A stretch of DNA of 64,000 bases from Microbaculum sp051390635 (GCF_051390635.1 NZ_JBPODT010000001.1:1-64000), one strand, 5' to 3'. Counted from the first letter of the stretch, positions 50,563 to 61,332 are shown. The notes: a model not told the origin generated them from the letters alone. Program-made: numbers and translations.

Positions 50563-51117
50563 GTGAACATCCATCCGAGCCTGACGCCGTTCAACTTCCA
50601 GAAATGGATCGACGAGAACCAGCACCTGCTCAAGCCGCCGGTCGGCAACAAGCACCTGTTCGACAACAAGTCGAACATGATCGTCATGGTCGTCGGCGGC
50701 CCCAACCGGCGCGTCGATTTCCACGACGACCCGGTCGAGGAATTCTTCTACCAGCTCAAGGGCGACATGATCCTGAAGATCGCCGAGAACGGAAAGATCT
50801 ACGACGTACCGATCCGCGAGGGCGAGGTGTTCATGCTGCCCGCCCATGTCCGCCACGGCCCGCAGCGCCCGCAGGAAGGCTCCATCGGCCTCGTCGTCGA
50901 GAGCCCGCGCGTTCCCGGCATGCTGGACGGTTTCGAATGGTACTGCTTCGAGTGCGGCGGCCTCGTCCACCGCATCGAGGTCGAGCTCAAGGACATCGTC
51001 AACGACCTGCCGCCGCTCTACGAGGCGTTCTATGCCGACGAGGAGGCGCGCACGTGCAAGACCTGCGGCGCCGTCCATCCCGGCAAGGTTCCGCCCCCCG
51101 GCTGGGCCGAGATTTGA
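50563..51117 (+). CDS. nbaC: 3-hydroxyanthranilate 3,4-dioxygenase
   Basis: 184 residues from GTG 50563, with AAGGGAGA upstream. Cupin fold: Fe ligands His and Glu in RVDFHDDPVEEFFYQLKGDM, and His in MLPAHVRHGPQRP. The C-terminal second metal site has paired Cys (CFEC and CKTC), as in bacterial 3-HAO and NbaC. It opens the ring of 3-hydroxyanthranilate to 2-amino-3-carboxymuconate 6-semialdehyde, the substrate of the next enzyme. Confidence 0.95.
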   Translation: MNIHPSLTPFNFQKWIDENQHLLKPPVGNKHLFDNKSNMIVMVVGGPNRRVDFHDDPVEEFFYQLKGDMILKIAENGKIYDVPIREGEVFMLPAHVRHGPQRPQEGSIGLVVESPRVPGMLDGFEWYCFECGGLVHRIEVELKDIVNDLPPLYEAFYADEEARTCKTCGAVHPGKVPPPGWAEI

Positions 51118-51174
51118 GCGGCAGCCGGCCCGCATCGCTGATGCCGGCCGGTCCGAAGTCTCCTGCCCTGGGCT

Positions 51175-51244
51175 CCCGCTTTCGCGGGCGTGATCGGGGT
51201 ACGGGGACGCCATCCTTCCGCCGCTCGTTCCCGCCAAAGCGGGA
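51175..51244. repeat. REP-like pair of hairpins between nbaC and nbaD
   Basis: Two short hairpins lie 40 nt apart: CCCGCTTTCGCGGG (51175-51188) and TCCCGCCAAAGCGGGA (51229-51244), in opposite orientation with nearly the same stem. This is the look of REP/BIME intergenic repeats. A further hairpin-like stretch (51125-51150) precedes. It fills most of the 169-nt gap in the operon and may stabilise or split the transcript. Confidence 0.65.
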
Positions 51245-51286
51245 CACCAGAGGCGGCACGGCGAGACCTGCGAGGTTCGTGGCCCA

Positions 51287-52330
51287 ATGACCACCGTCGA
51301 CATGCACAGCCACTTCTTCCCGGAAACGTGGCCCGATCTCGCCGAGCGCTTCGGCACGCCCGACTGGCCATGGATGAACCATCTCGGCGACGGCAACGCG
51401 ATGGTGATGGTCGGCGATCACGAATTCAGGCCGGTCTATTCGGCCTGCTGGAGCGTCGACAAGCGGCTGGAGGAAATGGATCGCGACGGTATCGACCAGC
51501 AGATCCTGTGCGCGACGCCGGTCCTGTTCGCCTACCTGCGCAAGCCCGAGGAAGCCGCCGACTGCGCCCGCATCTTCAACGACGCGGCGCTCGACATGAC
51601 GGCCGCGGCGCCGGACCGGCTGTTCCCGCTCGCCCAGGTGCCGCTGCAGGACACCGATCGCGCCTGCCGCGAGGCCGAGCGGGCCATGACCGACGGCCAC
51701 CATGGCATCCAGATCGGCAATCACGTCGGCGCGCGCGACCTCGACGACGAGGGCCTGATCGCGTTCCTGCAGCATTGCGCGACGATCGGCGCGCCGGTGC
51801 TGGTGCATCCCTGGGACATGCTGGGCGCCGATCGCATGTCGAAATGGATGCTGCAATGGCTGGTGGCGATGCCGGCGGAGACGCAGCTCTCGATCCTCAC
51901 GCTCATCCTGTCGGGCGCCTTCGAGCGCCTGCCGCGCTCGCTGAACATCTGCTTCGCCCACGGCGGCGGCAGCTTTCCCTATCTGCTCGGCCGCGTCGAC
52001 AACGCCTGGCGCCACCGCGACATCGTCCGCGAGGACTGTCCGAACCCGCCCTCGAGCTACGTTGACCGGTTCAGCGTCGATTCAGCGGTCTTCGACGACG
52101 GCGCCCTGCGCCTGCTGGTCGACGTGATGGGCAAAGACCGGGTAATGTTTGGCACCGACTATCCGTTCCCCCTCGGCGAGCAGAAAATGGGGGCGTTGGT
52201 ACGCGGGTCGAAACGTCTGTCAGGTGACGAGAAACGGATCATTCTGGGGGAAAACGCCATCCGCTTCTTTGGACTGGCGCCAATCGACACCGTTGACAGG
52301 GCAAACCAAGAGGAAGAATTTCAACCCTAA
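51287..52330 (+). CDS. nbaD: 2-amino-3-carboxymuconate-6-semialdehyde decarboxylase (ACMSD)
   Basis: 347 residues, amidohydrolase-2 TIM barrel. Zinc ligands: His pair in VDMHSHFFPE, His in VLVHPWDMLG, catalytic His in FAHGGGSFPYLLGR, Asp in FGTDYPFPLGE. It converts the dioxygenase product to 2-aminomuconate 6-semialdehyde and so commits the flow to 2-aminomuconate and not to quinolinate. Length and motifs are those of bacterial ACMSD. Confidence 0.94.
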   Translation: MTTVDMHSHFFPETWPDLAERFGTPDWPWMNHLGDGNAMVMVGDHEFRPVYSACWSVDKRLEEMDRDGIDQQILCATPVLFAYLRKPEEAADCARIFNDAALDMTAAAPDRLFPLAQVPLQDTDRACREAERAMTDGHHGIQIGNHVGARDLDDEGLIAFLQHCATIGAPVLVHPWDMLGADRMSKWMLQWLVAMPAETQLSILTLILSGAFERLPRSLNICFAHGGGSFPYLLGRVDNAWRHRDIVREDCPNPPSSYVDRFSVDSAVFDDGALRLLVDVMGKDRVMFGTDYPFPLGEQKMGALVRGSKRLSGDEKRIILGENAIRFFGLAPIDTVDRANQEEEFQP

Positions 52331-52401
52331 AACAGATTGCCCCGCTTGAAACGGACCCGATCCGCCAGGGGTGCAACGGACAATCCAACGGGAGAGAGCA
52401 A

Positions 52402-53580
52402 ATGGCATCCAGACTGACTTTTGCCGCACTCGGCATCAGCACCGCCCTGGTCGCGACCGCGGCCTTCGCCGACGACCCGGTCAAGATCGGCATGATCACC
52501 ACCCTGTCCGGTCCCGCCGGGTATCTGGGCGAGGACGTTCGCGACGGCTTCACGCTGGCGATGGACGAGGAAGGCGGCAAGCTCGGCGGCGCCAATGTCG
52601 AGCTCCTGGTCGAGGACGACGGTCTGAAGCCCGAGAACGCCCAGCAGATCGCCGACCGGATGCTCAAGCGCGACGGCGTCGAGATCGTCACCGGCGTCAT
52701 CTTCTCCAACATCTCGCCGATCGTGGCGCCGATGACCCTCGGCGCGGGCAAGATCTACATCTCTCCGAATTCGGCCCCGTCGATCTTCGCCGGCGAGAAG
52801 TGCAACGAGAACTACTTCGTCGTCTCCTGGCAGAACGACTCCCTGCACGAGGCCGCCGGCATCGCCGCCGAGAAGGCCGGCTACAAGTCGGCCGTCGCGC
52901 TGGCGCCGAACTATCAGGCGGGCAAGGACGCGATCGCCGGCTTCAAGCGCCGCTTTGGTGGCGAGATCGTCGACGAGATCTACACGCAGCTCGGCCAGTC
53001 CGACTACGCCGCCGAGATCGCCAAGATCCGCGCCGACAAGCCGGAAATGGTGTTCTACTTCCTGCCCGGCGGCATGGGCATCAACTTCATGAAGCAGTAC
53101 GACCAGGCTGGCCTCAAGGCCGACATCCCGCTGGTCGTCTCCGCGCCGAGCCTCGAGCAGCGCATCATGGAAGCCGTCGGTGAGGCCTCGCTCGGCGTCT
53201 CCACGTCGAGCCACTGGAACATCGACCTCGACAACGCCGCCAACAAGACCTTCGTCGAGGGCTTCCGCGCCAAGTACGATCGCGAGCCGACCCCCTACGC
53301 CAGCCAGGGCTACGACACCGCGAAGCTGATCGCCAGCGCCCTGAAGGCGACCGGCGGCAAGGTTTCCGGCGACCAGGACGGCTTCCGCACGGCGCTGAAG
53401 GCAGCCGATTTCGACTCCGTGCGCGGCGATTTCAAGTTCGCCAACAACAACCACCCGATTCACGACTGGTACGCCATCAAGGCCGAGAAGGGCCCGGACG
53501 GTAAGCTCCGGCTCGTGACCACCGGCGTCATCGCCGAGGATCACGTGGACGCGTACCACGAAAAGTGCCCGATGAAGTGA
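52402..53580 (+). CDS. Branched-chain-type ABC transporter substrate-binding protein (LivK-like)
   Basis: 392 residues with a signal peptide (LTFAALGISTALVATAAFA). Typical Leu/Ile/Val-binding fold: DPVKIGMITTLSGPAGYLGE, VELLVEDDGLKPENAQQIAD, GYKSAVALAPNYQAGKDAIA, YASQGYDTAKLIASALKATG. Its operon context suggests an aromatic ligand (a kynurenine- or anthranilate-type compound), not an aliphatic amino acid. GGGAGAG precedes the ATG. A strong hairpin follows the stop, which would raise its level over the permeases. Confidence 0.92.
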   Translation: MASRLTFAALGISTALVATAAFADDPVKIGMITTLSGPAGYLGEDVRDGFTLAMDEEGGKLGGANVELLVEDDGLKPENAQQIADRMLKRDGVEIVTGVIFSNISPIVAPMTLGAGKIYISPNSAPSIFAGEKCNENYFVVSWQNDSLHEAAGIAAEKAGYKSAVALAPNYQAGKDAIAGFKRRFGGEIVDEIYTQLGQSDYAAEIAKIRADKPEMVFYFLPGGMGINFMKQYDQAGLKADIPLVVSAPSLEQRIMEAVGEASLGVSTSSHWNIDLDNAANKTFVEGFRAKYDREPTPYASQGYDTAKLIASALKATGGKVSGDQDGFRTALKAADFDSVRGDFKFANNNHPIHDWYAIKAEKGPDGKLRLVTTGVIAEDHVDAYHEKCPMK

Positions 53581-53593
53581 TCGGTTGAGTACC

Positions 53594-53618
53594 CGGGCGG
53601 CCGGCCGTCGGCCGCCCG
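53594..53618 (+). terminator. Intercistronic hairpin after the binding-protein gene
   Basis: CGGGCGGCCG (53594-53603) pairs perfectly with CGGCCGCCCG (53609-53618) around loop GCCGT and is followed by ATTTCC. The position between binding protein and permease genes suits partial termination or 3'-end protection. Confidence 0.7.
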
Positions 53619-53658
53619 ATTTCCTGTTGTTCGACGCAGTCCGGGGGGAAGCGCGTCC

Positions 53659-54582
53659 ATGCTCCTTTTCGTCGAACAGATTCTGAATGGGCTGCAGCTC
53701 GGAATCTTTCTGTTCCTCGTGGCCGCAGGCCTGACGCTGATCTTCGGCATCATGGGCCTGATCAATCTCGCCCACGGCTCGCTGTTCATGATCGGCGCCT
53801 ATGTCGCCGCCACCGTCACCGCCTGGACCGGCTCCTTCGTCGTCGGCCTGCTCGCGACCCTGCCCGCCACGGCGCTCGCCGGCATCGTCATCGAGTTCGT
53901 GGTGATGCGCCGGCTCTACGACCGCGATCACCTCGACCAGGTGCTCGCGACCTTCGGCCTGATCCTGTTCATCAACGAGGCGGTGACGATGATCTGGGGC
54001 CGTACGCCCCTGTTCCTCAACGTGCCCGACGCCCTGAAGGGCTCCGTCGAGATCATCCCCGGCGTCCCCTACCCGGTCTACCGGATCGCCATCATCGCCG
54101 CCGGCATCCTCGTCGCGCTGATCCTGTGGGCCGTGATCACCCGCACCCGCGCCGGCATGCTGATCCGCGCCGGCTCCACCAATCGCGAGATGGTGGCCGC
54201 CCTCGGCGTCGACATCGCCCTACTCTACACCGCCCTGTTCGCCGCCGGCGCCGTGTTCGCCGGATTCGCCGGCGCCATGGCCGGGCCGCTCGTCTCGGTG
54301 CAGGTCGGCATGGGCGAGCAGATCCTGATCCTGGCCTTCGTCACTATCGTCATCGGCGGCATCGGTTCGATCCGCGGCGCGCTGATCGGCTCGCTGCTGG
54401 TCGGCCTCGTCGACACGCTCGGCCGCGCCTTCGTGCCGGATCTCCTGAAGCTGTTCCTGCCGCCCGCCGAAGCCGACGGCATCGGCGCCGGCCTGTCCTC
54501 GATGATGGTCTATCTGCTGATGGCCCTGGTTCTGATCATCCGCCCCAGCGGCCTGTTCCCCACCGCCTCGGGGGCGCGCTGA
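53659..54582 (+). CDS. ABC transporter permease LivH-like
   Basis: 307 residues with about eight membrane helices. Family segments: GLQLGIFLFLVAAGLTLIFG, IMGLINLAHGSLFMIGAYVA, and TRAGMLIRAGSTNREMVAALGVD, the EAA-like loop that contacts the ATPase. It forms the channel with the LivM-like subunit. It lies 78 nt after the binding-protein gene and 1 nt before livM. Confidence 0.93.
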   Translation: MLLFVEQILNGLQLGIFLFLVAAGLTLIFGIMGLINLAHGSLFMIGAYVAATVTAWTGSFVVGLLATLPATALAGIVIEFVVMRRLYDRDHLDQVLATFGLILFINEAVTMIWGRTPLFLNVPDALKGSVEIIPGVPYPVYRIAIIAAGILVALILWAVITRTRAGMLIRAGSTNREMVAALGVDIALLYTALFAAGAVFAGFAGAMAGPLVSVQVGMGEQILILAFVTIVIGGIGSIRGALIGSLLVGLVDTLGRAFVPDLLKLFLPPAEADGIGAGLSSMMVYLLMALVLIIRPSGLFPTASGAR

Positions 54583-54583
54583 C

Positions 54584-55583
54584 ATGCCGATGCGATACGA
54601 AAAGCCGTTCCTGGTCGCCGGCCTGATCCTGCTGCTCGCCTTCCCGTTCATCGCCGAGGCGCTCGGCAACGCCTACTTCACTTCGACCGTCTCGCGCATC
54701 CTGATCTTCGCGATCGCCGCCATCTCGCTCGACCTGATCCTCGGCTTCGGCGGCCTGGTCAGCTTCGGCCACGCCGCCTATCTCGGCATCGGCGCCTACG
54801 TCGTGGCGATCCTGTCGTTCCACGCCTATGACGGCTCGCCGCTGTTCGGCCTGCCGGGTACCGTATCCGGGCCGCTCGTCTGGCCTCTCGCGGTGCTGAT
54901 CTCGGCGCTGGTGGCGGTGCCCCTGGGCGCGCTCTGCCTCAGGACCAGCGGCGTCTACTTCATCATGATCACGCTGGCGTTCGCCCAGATGCTGTTCTTC
55001 TTCTTCGTCTCGCTGCAGCGCTACGGCGGCGACGACGGCCTGTTCATGTTCGCGGGCCGCAGCGAGATGCCGTTCATCGATCTCGAGAACGACACCGCCT
55101 TCTACTACGTCTGCCTCGCCTTCCTGGTCGGCTTCTTCCTACTGTGCCGCGCCATCGTCGCCTCGCGGTTCGGCCGTGTCCTGCGCGGCATTAAGCAGAA
55201 CGAGCGCCGCATGGTGATGCTCGGCTATCCGGTCTACCGCTACAAGCTAGTCGCCTTCGTCATCGCCAGCGCCGGGGCGGGTCTTGCCGGCGCGCTGCTG
55301 GCCAACCACACCAAGTTCGTCAGCCCGGACATCCTCGCCTGGACCAAGTCCGGCGACATCATGATCATGGTCATCCTCGGCGGCATCGGTACGCTGACCG
55401 GGCCGATCCTGGGGGCGGCCGCCTTCCTGATGCTGGAGGACTACCTGCCGGTCATCTTCGGCGATCTGAACATGGACCTCCTGAAGGACCATTGGCGCGT
55501 CGTGTTCGGGCCGATGCTGATCCTGATCGTGCTGTTCGCCAAGCGCGGCCTCCACGGCATGCTGTTCCGGAAGGAGGCCGGCG

Positions 55584-55591
<8 letters not shown>
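54584..55591 (+). CDS. ABC transporter permease LivM-like
   Basis: 335 residues, about nine membrane helices. Family segments: ISLDLILGFGGLVSFGHAAYLG, RTSGVYFIMITLAFAQMLFF, GRVLRGIKQNERRMVMLGYP, VILGGIGTLTGPILGAAAF. It partners LivH. Its stop overlaps the livG start by 8 nt. Confidence 0.93.
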
Positions 55592-56338
<747 letters not shown>

Positions 56339-56339
<1 letters not shown>

Positions 56340-57040
56340 TGCTGACCCTGTCCGGCGTCGAGACCTTCTACGGCCACAGCCAGGTGCTGTTCGGCGTCGA
56401 TCTGGCGGTCGATGCTGGCGAGGTCGTGACGCTGATGGGCCGCAACGGCATGGGCAAGACCACCACGGTGCGCTCGATCCTCGGACTGACCCCGCCCAAA
56501 CGCGGCTCCGTGACCTTCAACGGCCGAGAGGTCGCCGGGCTGCCGCCGCACCGGATCGGACGGCTCGGCATCGGGCTCGTGCCGGAAGGCCGGCAGATCT
56601 TCCCGACGCTCACCGTGCGCGAGAACCTGGTGGCAACCGCCGCCAACCGGGCCGGCAGCGGCCATCCCTGGTCGCTGGACGCCATCTACGACCTGTTCCC
56701 CCGGCTGGGCGAACGCCACGGCCAGTTCGGCCGCTCGCTGTCGGGCGGCGAGCAGCAGATGCTCGCCATCGGCCGCGCCATGATGACCAATCCGAAGCTC
56801 CTGGTGCTCGACGAGGCCACGGAGGGTCTGGCCCCGCTGATCCGCGAGGAGATCTGGAGCGTCATCGAACGGCTGAAGGCCGCCGGCCAGTCGATCCTGG
56901 TGATCGACAAGAATCTGTCGGCCTTGAAGCGAATCGCCGATCGGCACGTCATCATGGAGAAGGGCGTCGTCGTGTGGGCGGGCGACAGCGCCGCGCTCGA
57001 CGCCGATCCCGACGTCGCCCATCGCTACCTCGGAGTCTGA
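56339..57040 (+). CDS. ABC transporter ATP-binding protein LivF-like
   Basis: 233 residues. Walker A MGRNGMGKTTTVRS, signature LSGGEQQMLAIGRAMM, Walker B LLVLDEATEGLAP. The usual switch His is Lys-like (VIDKNLSAL), as in many LivF proteins. ATG 56339 is chosen because GAGGAGG lies 7 nt upstream; the GTG at 56336 is the alternative. It overlaps the livG stop by one base. Confidence 0.92.
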
Positions 57041-57046
57041 CTGACC

Positions 57047-57931
57047 ATGCCGCACGCGCCCGGCCCGGATCTCTACCGGGGAATGGACCGCGCGACGCTG
57101 GAACGCGAATACGACGCACGCGCGACGGTGTCCTCGATCGAGCCCTTTCTGGAGCGCTACGCCGCCATCTCCGCGGAAATGCGCACCACCCTGCCCTGCC
57201 ACCTCGACGTCTCCTACGGGCCGAGCGACGCCGAGACCATGGACGTGTTTCCGGCCGGCCCGAATGCGCCGGTCTTCGTCTTCATCCATGGCGGCTACTG
57301 GCGACTGCTGTCAAAAGACGACTCCGCCTTCATGGCCGAGGTCTTCACCAGCGCCGGCGTCTCCGTCGTCGCCCTGAACTACGCCCTCGCGCCGGCCGTC
57401 GGCCTCGACGAGATCGTGCGCCAGTGCCGGGCCGCGATCGCCTGGATCCACGCCAACGGTCGGGAATTCGGCATCGATTCCGACCGCATTTTCGTTGGCG
57501 GCAATTCCGCCGGTGGCCATCTGGTCGGCATGCTGATTGCCGGCGACTGGCACGACGCGTTCGGGGTTCGCCCGGACATTATCAAGGGCGCGCTCGCCGT
57601 CAGCGGCCTCTTCGACCTGGTACCCGTGCGCCTCTGCGTCCCCAACGAATGGCTCAGGCTCGATGAGGACGCCGTCGCCCGCAACAGCCCGATCCTGCAC
57701 CTGCCGGAGCGCGACGGTTGCCCGCTGCTGGTGTCCTGGGCGGGAAGCGAGACCAGCGAATTCAAGCGCCAGAGCCGCGACTACGCCGACGCATGGAAGG
57801 CGCGCGACTTTCCCTGCACGGTCTTCGAACTGTCGGCTCGCAACCATTTCGACGTGATCCTCGACCTCGCCGATCCCGACAGCCGGATGACGAGCGAGAC
57901 GCTGTCGATGATCGAGGGCGACGCCTACTAG
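57047..57931 (+). CDS. Kynurenine-formamidase-like alpha/beta hydrolase
   Basis: 294 residues, alpha/beta-hydrolase fold of the arylformamidase/carboxylesterase group. The N-terminus YRGMDRATLEREYDARATVS and the oxyanion motif VFIHGGYWRL are those of kynurenine formamidase (AFMID) homologues. The nucleophile elbow is GGNSAGGHL, with a catalytic His in SARNHFDVI. Given 3-hydroxyanthranilate dioxygenase and ACMSD upstream, the likely reaction is deformylation of N-formylkynurenine or a formylated anthranilate. It starts 6 nt after livF and ends the operon. Confidence 0.83.
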   Translation: MPHAPGPDLYRGMDRATLEREYDARATVSSIEPFLERYAAISAEMRTTLPCHLDVSYGPSDAETMDVFPAGPNAPVFVFIHGGYWRLLSKDDSAFMAEVFTSAGVSVVALNYALAPAVGLDEIVRQCRAAIAWIHANGREFGIDSDRIFVGGNSAGGHLVGMLIAGDWHDAFGVRPDIIKGALAVSGLFDLVPVRLCVPNEWLRLDEDAVARNSPILHLPERDGCPLLVSWAGSETSEFKRQSRDYADAWKARDFPCTVFELSARNHFDVILDLADPDSRMTSETLSMIEGDAY

Positions 57932-58005
57932 ACACTGCCACCAAACGATGCCGCAGCCGCAGTCGGGGCCCCATGCGGCCGCGAGGCCCTTGGAAACCGC
58001 CTTTT

Positions 58006-59322
58006 CTAAGCCCGCGGCGGCTTGCCGAGCGGGTAGAGCACCAGGCCCGCGGCATGGGCCGTTTCCGGCTTCACAACGTTGCGCAGATCGATCAGCGCCG
58101 GGCGGCGCATGCGCGCGCGCATGGCCGCGAAATCGAGAGCGCGGAATTCCGGCCATTCGGTCAGGATCACCACCGCATCGGCCTGATCGGCGACGTCCAG
58201 TGCATCGTCCGCATAGGAAATGCCGTTGAGCAGCGGCCGGGCGTTATCCATCGCCTCGGGATCGTAGGCGGTCACGATCGCCCCGCCCTTGACCAGTTCG
58301 GCGATGATGGTAAGCGCCGGCGCCTCGCGCACGTCGTCCGTGCCGCTCTTGAACGCGATGCCGAGCACGCCGATCCGCTTGCCGTCGAGCCCGCCGACGA
58401 CATCGCCGATCTTGGTCACCATCGCGTGCTTGTGCCACTGGTTCGAGGTCAGCACCGTCTCGACGATGGACAGCGGCGACCCGGCGTCCCGCGCCGCGTT
58501 CACGAGCGCGAGGGCATCCTTGGGGAAGCACGAACCGCCGTATCCGGGGCCGGGCCTGAGGAACTCCGGCCCGATGCGGGCATCGAGCCCCATGCCGTGC
58601 GCCACCATCTCCACGTCGGCGCCGACCTTCTCGCACAGCCGCGCCATCTCGTTGATGAAGGCGATCTTGGTCGACAGGAAGGCGTTCGAGGCGTGTTTGA
58701 CCAGCTCGGATGTCTCCGGCGTCGTCGACACGAGGATCGAGTCCCTTTCGATCAGCGGCGCGTAGACCGCCTTCAGCGCCTCCAGCGCCCGCTTGTCGCG
58801 AGTGCCCACCACGATGCGCTCGGCTTCGAGGAAATCCTTTACCGCGGCGCCCTCGCGCAGGAACTCCGGATTGGAGGCGACCGCGATATCGACGCCGGCG
58901 CGCCGCCCGGCGATGCGGCTCTCGATCCGCCGCGCGGTGCCGACCGGAACCGTCGATTTGGTGACGAGCACGGTGAAGCCGTCGGCCGCGTCGACCACGG
59001 CGTCGGTCACCGCCAGGACGGCGGTGAGATCCGGATTGCCCGTCTTCGGCTCCGGCGGGGTGCCGACGGCAACGAAGACGAGGTCCGCGCCGCGGACGGC
59101 CCCGGCGGTATCGGTCGTGAACGACAGGCGGCCCGCCGACATCTCGTCGAACACCAGCTTTTCCAGACCGGGCTCGAAGATCGCGACGACGCCGCTTTGC
59201 AGCGCCTTCACCTTGTCGGCGTCGCGATCCACGCAGACGACGCTGTGACCGAGCTTGGCGAAACAGGCGCCACAGACCAGGCCGACATAGCCGGTTCCGA
59301 CGACGGCGATACGTTGAGTCAT
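58006..59322 (-). CDS. ugd: UDP-glucose 6-dehydrogenase
   Basis: 438 residues from the ATG at 59322. NAD-binding start IAVVGTGYVGLVCGACFAKL, then VFVAVGTPP, STVPVGTARRI, SNPEFLREGAAVKDF, catalytic Cys in GYGGSCFPKDALAL, and GIAFKSGTDDVREAPAL. It oxidises UDP-glucose to UDP-glucuronate for exopolysaccharide or LPS. No polysaccharide genes adjoin it. It converges on the hydrolase gene and is divergent from fhs. Confidence 0.95.
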   Translation of the reverse strand: MTQRIAVVGTGYVGLVCGACFAKLGHSVVCVDRDADKVKALQSGVVAIFEPGLEKLVFDEMSAGRLSFTTDTAGAVRGADLVFVAVGTPPEPKTGNPDLTAVLAVTDAVVDAADGFTVLVTKSTVPVGTARRIESRIAGRRAGVDIAVASNPEFLREGAAVKDFLEAERIVVGTRDKRALEALKAVYAPLIERDSILVSTTPETSELVKHASNAFLSTKIAFINEMARLCEKVGADVEMVAHGMGLDARIGPEFLRPGPGYGGSCFPKDALALVNAARDAGSPLSIVETVLTSNQWHKHAMVTKIGDVVGGLDGKRIGVLGIAFKSGTDDVREAPALTIIAELVKGGAIVTAYDPEAMDNARPLLNGISYADDALDVADQADAVVILTEWPEFRALDFAAMRARMRRPALIDLRNVVKPETAHAAGLVLYPLGKPPRA

Positions 59323-59557
59323 GGGCCGCTCTGACATTTGCGGGTACGACACGCCCCGCCCGGGCATCCCGGCGGATATCCTGGGAGGCATCCTGGCTGG
59401 CGGGCTACCAGACTAGGCCCATCGGCGCAATCGTCTGGCGCATTTGGGGTTGCTAACGTCGCTTCCGCGCTCACAAATGCCAAACCGATGCGTAGTAATT
59501 CGGAAGCCGGGCGCCGTTACGGCATTCCGGCCGAAAAATGACCACAGGGGAACCATC

Positions 59558-61228
59558 ATGAAATCCGATATCGAGATCGCCCGCGCGGCCAGCATGAAAC
59601 CGATCATGGACATTGCCGGCGCGCTGGGCGTCCCGACCGACGCCGTCCTGCAATACGGGCCCTACAAGGCGAAGATTTCCCTGGATTACGTTTCGAGCCT
59701 CGCCGGCAAGCCGGACGGCAACCTGATCCTCGTCACGGCGATGACCCCGACGCCGGCGGGCGAAGGCAAGACGACGACGACGGTGGGCCTCGGCGACGGC
59801 CTCAACCGCATCGGCAAGAACGCCATCATGTGCCTGCGCGAACCCTCTCTCGGCCCTTGCTTCGGCATGAAGGGCGGCGCGGCCGGCGGCGGCCATGCCC
59901 AGGTGGTGCCGATGGAGGACATCAATCTCCACTTCACCGGTGACTTCCACGCCATCACCTCGGCCAACAACCTTCTGGCCGCGCTGGTCGACAACCACAT
60001 CTACTGGGGCAACGGCTGCGCGATAGACGTGCGCCGCGTCGCCTGGCGCCGCGTCATCGACATGAACGACCGCGCGCTCAGGGAGATCGTCTGCTCTCTC
60101 GGCGGCGTCGCCAACGGCTTCCCGCGCGAGGCCGGCTTCGACATCACCGTGGCCTCGGAAGTGATGGCGATCCTGTGCCTGGCGATGGATCTGGAAGACC
60201 TGGAGCGCCGCCTGGGCAACATCGTCGTCGGCTACACCCGCGACAAGACACCGGTGACCGCGAAGGAGATCGAGGCCGCCGGCGCCATGACCGTGCTGCT
60301 CAAGGACGCGCTGATGCCGAACCTGGTGCAGACGCTGGAGAACAATCCCGCCTTCGTCCACGGCGGACCGTTCGCCAACATCGCGCACGGCTGCAACACC
60401 GTCCTGGCGACGCGCACGGCGCTCAAGCTGGCCGATTTCGTGGTGACCGAGGCCGGTTTCGGCGCAGACCTCGGGGCCGAGAAGTTCTTCGACATCAAGT
60501 GCCGCAAGGCCGGCCTCAAACCCGCCGCCGCCGTCATCGTCGCCACCATCCGGGCGCTGAAGATGCATGGCGGCGTGAAGAAGGAGGATCTCGGCCTGGA
60601 GAACGTGGACGCGGTCAGGAAGGGCCTCGCCAATCTCGGCCGCCACATCCGCAACGTCGGCCAGTTCGGCGTGCCGGCGGTGGTCGCCATCAACGCCTTC
60701 ACCTCCGACACCGAGGCCGAGTTCAACGCGGTGCAGGACTACTGCACCGAGCTCGGCGTCGAGGCGATCCCGTGCACGCATTGGGCCGACGGCGGCAAGG
60801 GCACCGAGGCGCTGGCGAAGAAGGTCGTGGCGCTGTCCGATTCCGGCCGCTCGCAGTTCCGTCCGCTCTACGACGACGATCTGCCGCTGTGGGACAAGGT
60901 GCGCACCATCGCCCGCTCGATCTACGGCGCCGAGGACATCGTCGCCGACAAGGCGGTCCGCGACCAGTTCAGGCAGCTGCAGGACCAGGGTTTCGGCACG
61001 TTCCCGGTCTGCATGGCCAAGACGCAGTACTCGTTCTCGACCGATCCCAACCTCAAGGGCGCGCCGACCGGACACGTGGTCGCGATCCGCGAGGTCAGGC
61101 TGTCGGCCGGCGCCGAGTTCATCGTCGTGATCACCGGCGAGATCATGACCATGCCCGGCCTGCCGCGCGTCCCGGCGGCCAATTCGATCCGGCTCGACGA
61201 AAGCGGTAACGTCGTCGGGCTGTTTTGA
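59558..61228 (+). CDS. fhs: Formate-tetrahydrofolate ligase
   Basis: 556 residues from ATG 59558, with AGGGGAA upstream. The ATP loop TPTPAGEGKTTTTVGLGDGL and the signature REPSLGPCFGMKGGAAGGG plus DINLHFTGDFHAITSANNLL are diagnostic of FTHFS. It makes 10-formyl-THF from formate, ATP and THF, or runs in reverse to release formate with ATP gain. It lies next to formate dehydrogenase genes, joining the folate C1 pool to formate oxidation. About 235 nt separate it from divergent ugd and contain no recognisable riboswitch. Confidence 0.97.
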   Translation: MKSDIEIARAASMKPIMDIAGALGVPTDAVLQYGPYKAKISLDYVSSLAGKPDGNLILVTAMTPTPAGEGKTTTTVGLGDGLNRIGKNAIMCLREPSLGPCFGMKGGAAGGGHAQVVPMEDINLHFTGDFHAITSANNLLAALVDNHIYWGNGCAIDVRRVAWRRVIDMNDRALREIVCSLGGVANGFPREAGFDITVASEVMAILCLAMDLEDLERRLGNIVVGYTRDKTPVTAKEIEAAGAMTVLLKDALMPNLVQTLENNPAFVHGGPFANIAHGCNTVLATRTALKLADFVVTEAGFGADLGAEKFFDIKCRKAGLKPAAAVIVATIRALKMHGGVKKEDLGLENVDAVRKGLANLGRHIRNVGQFGVPAVVAINAFTSDTEAEFNAVQDYCTELGVEAIPCTHWADGGKGTEALAKKVVALSDSGRSQFRPLYDDDLPLWDKVRTIARSIYGAEDIVADKAVRDQFRQLQDQGFGTFPVCMAKTQYSFSTDPNLKGAPTGHVVAIREVRLSAGAEFIVVITGEIMTMPGLPRVPAANSIRLDESGNVVGLF

Positions 61229-61266
61229 GCGCGTTAGGCGATTGGAAACCACACAGACTGGAAGAA

Positions 61267-61299
61267 GGGCCGGGCGGGACCTAGTTTCCTGCCCGGCCC
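61267..61299 (+). terminator. Hairpin between fhs and the formate dehydrogenase genes
   Basis: GGGCCGGGC (61267-61275) pairs with GCCCGGCCC (61291-61299) across a 15-nt loop. There is no T-run after it. It may partly end fhs transcription before the fdh operon. Confidence 0.5.
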
Positions 61300-61332
61300 C
61301 AATCCAACGGCAGGCGGATGACCCGGAGAGCC

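Noticed and set aside
61267..61299. Considered as a standard intrinsic terminator for fhs.
   Set aside because: The stem is strong but no T-run follows, so it is listed only as a hairpin with low confidence.
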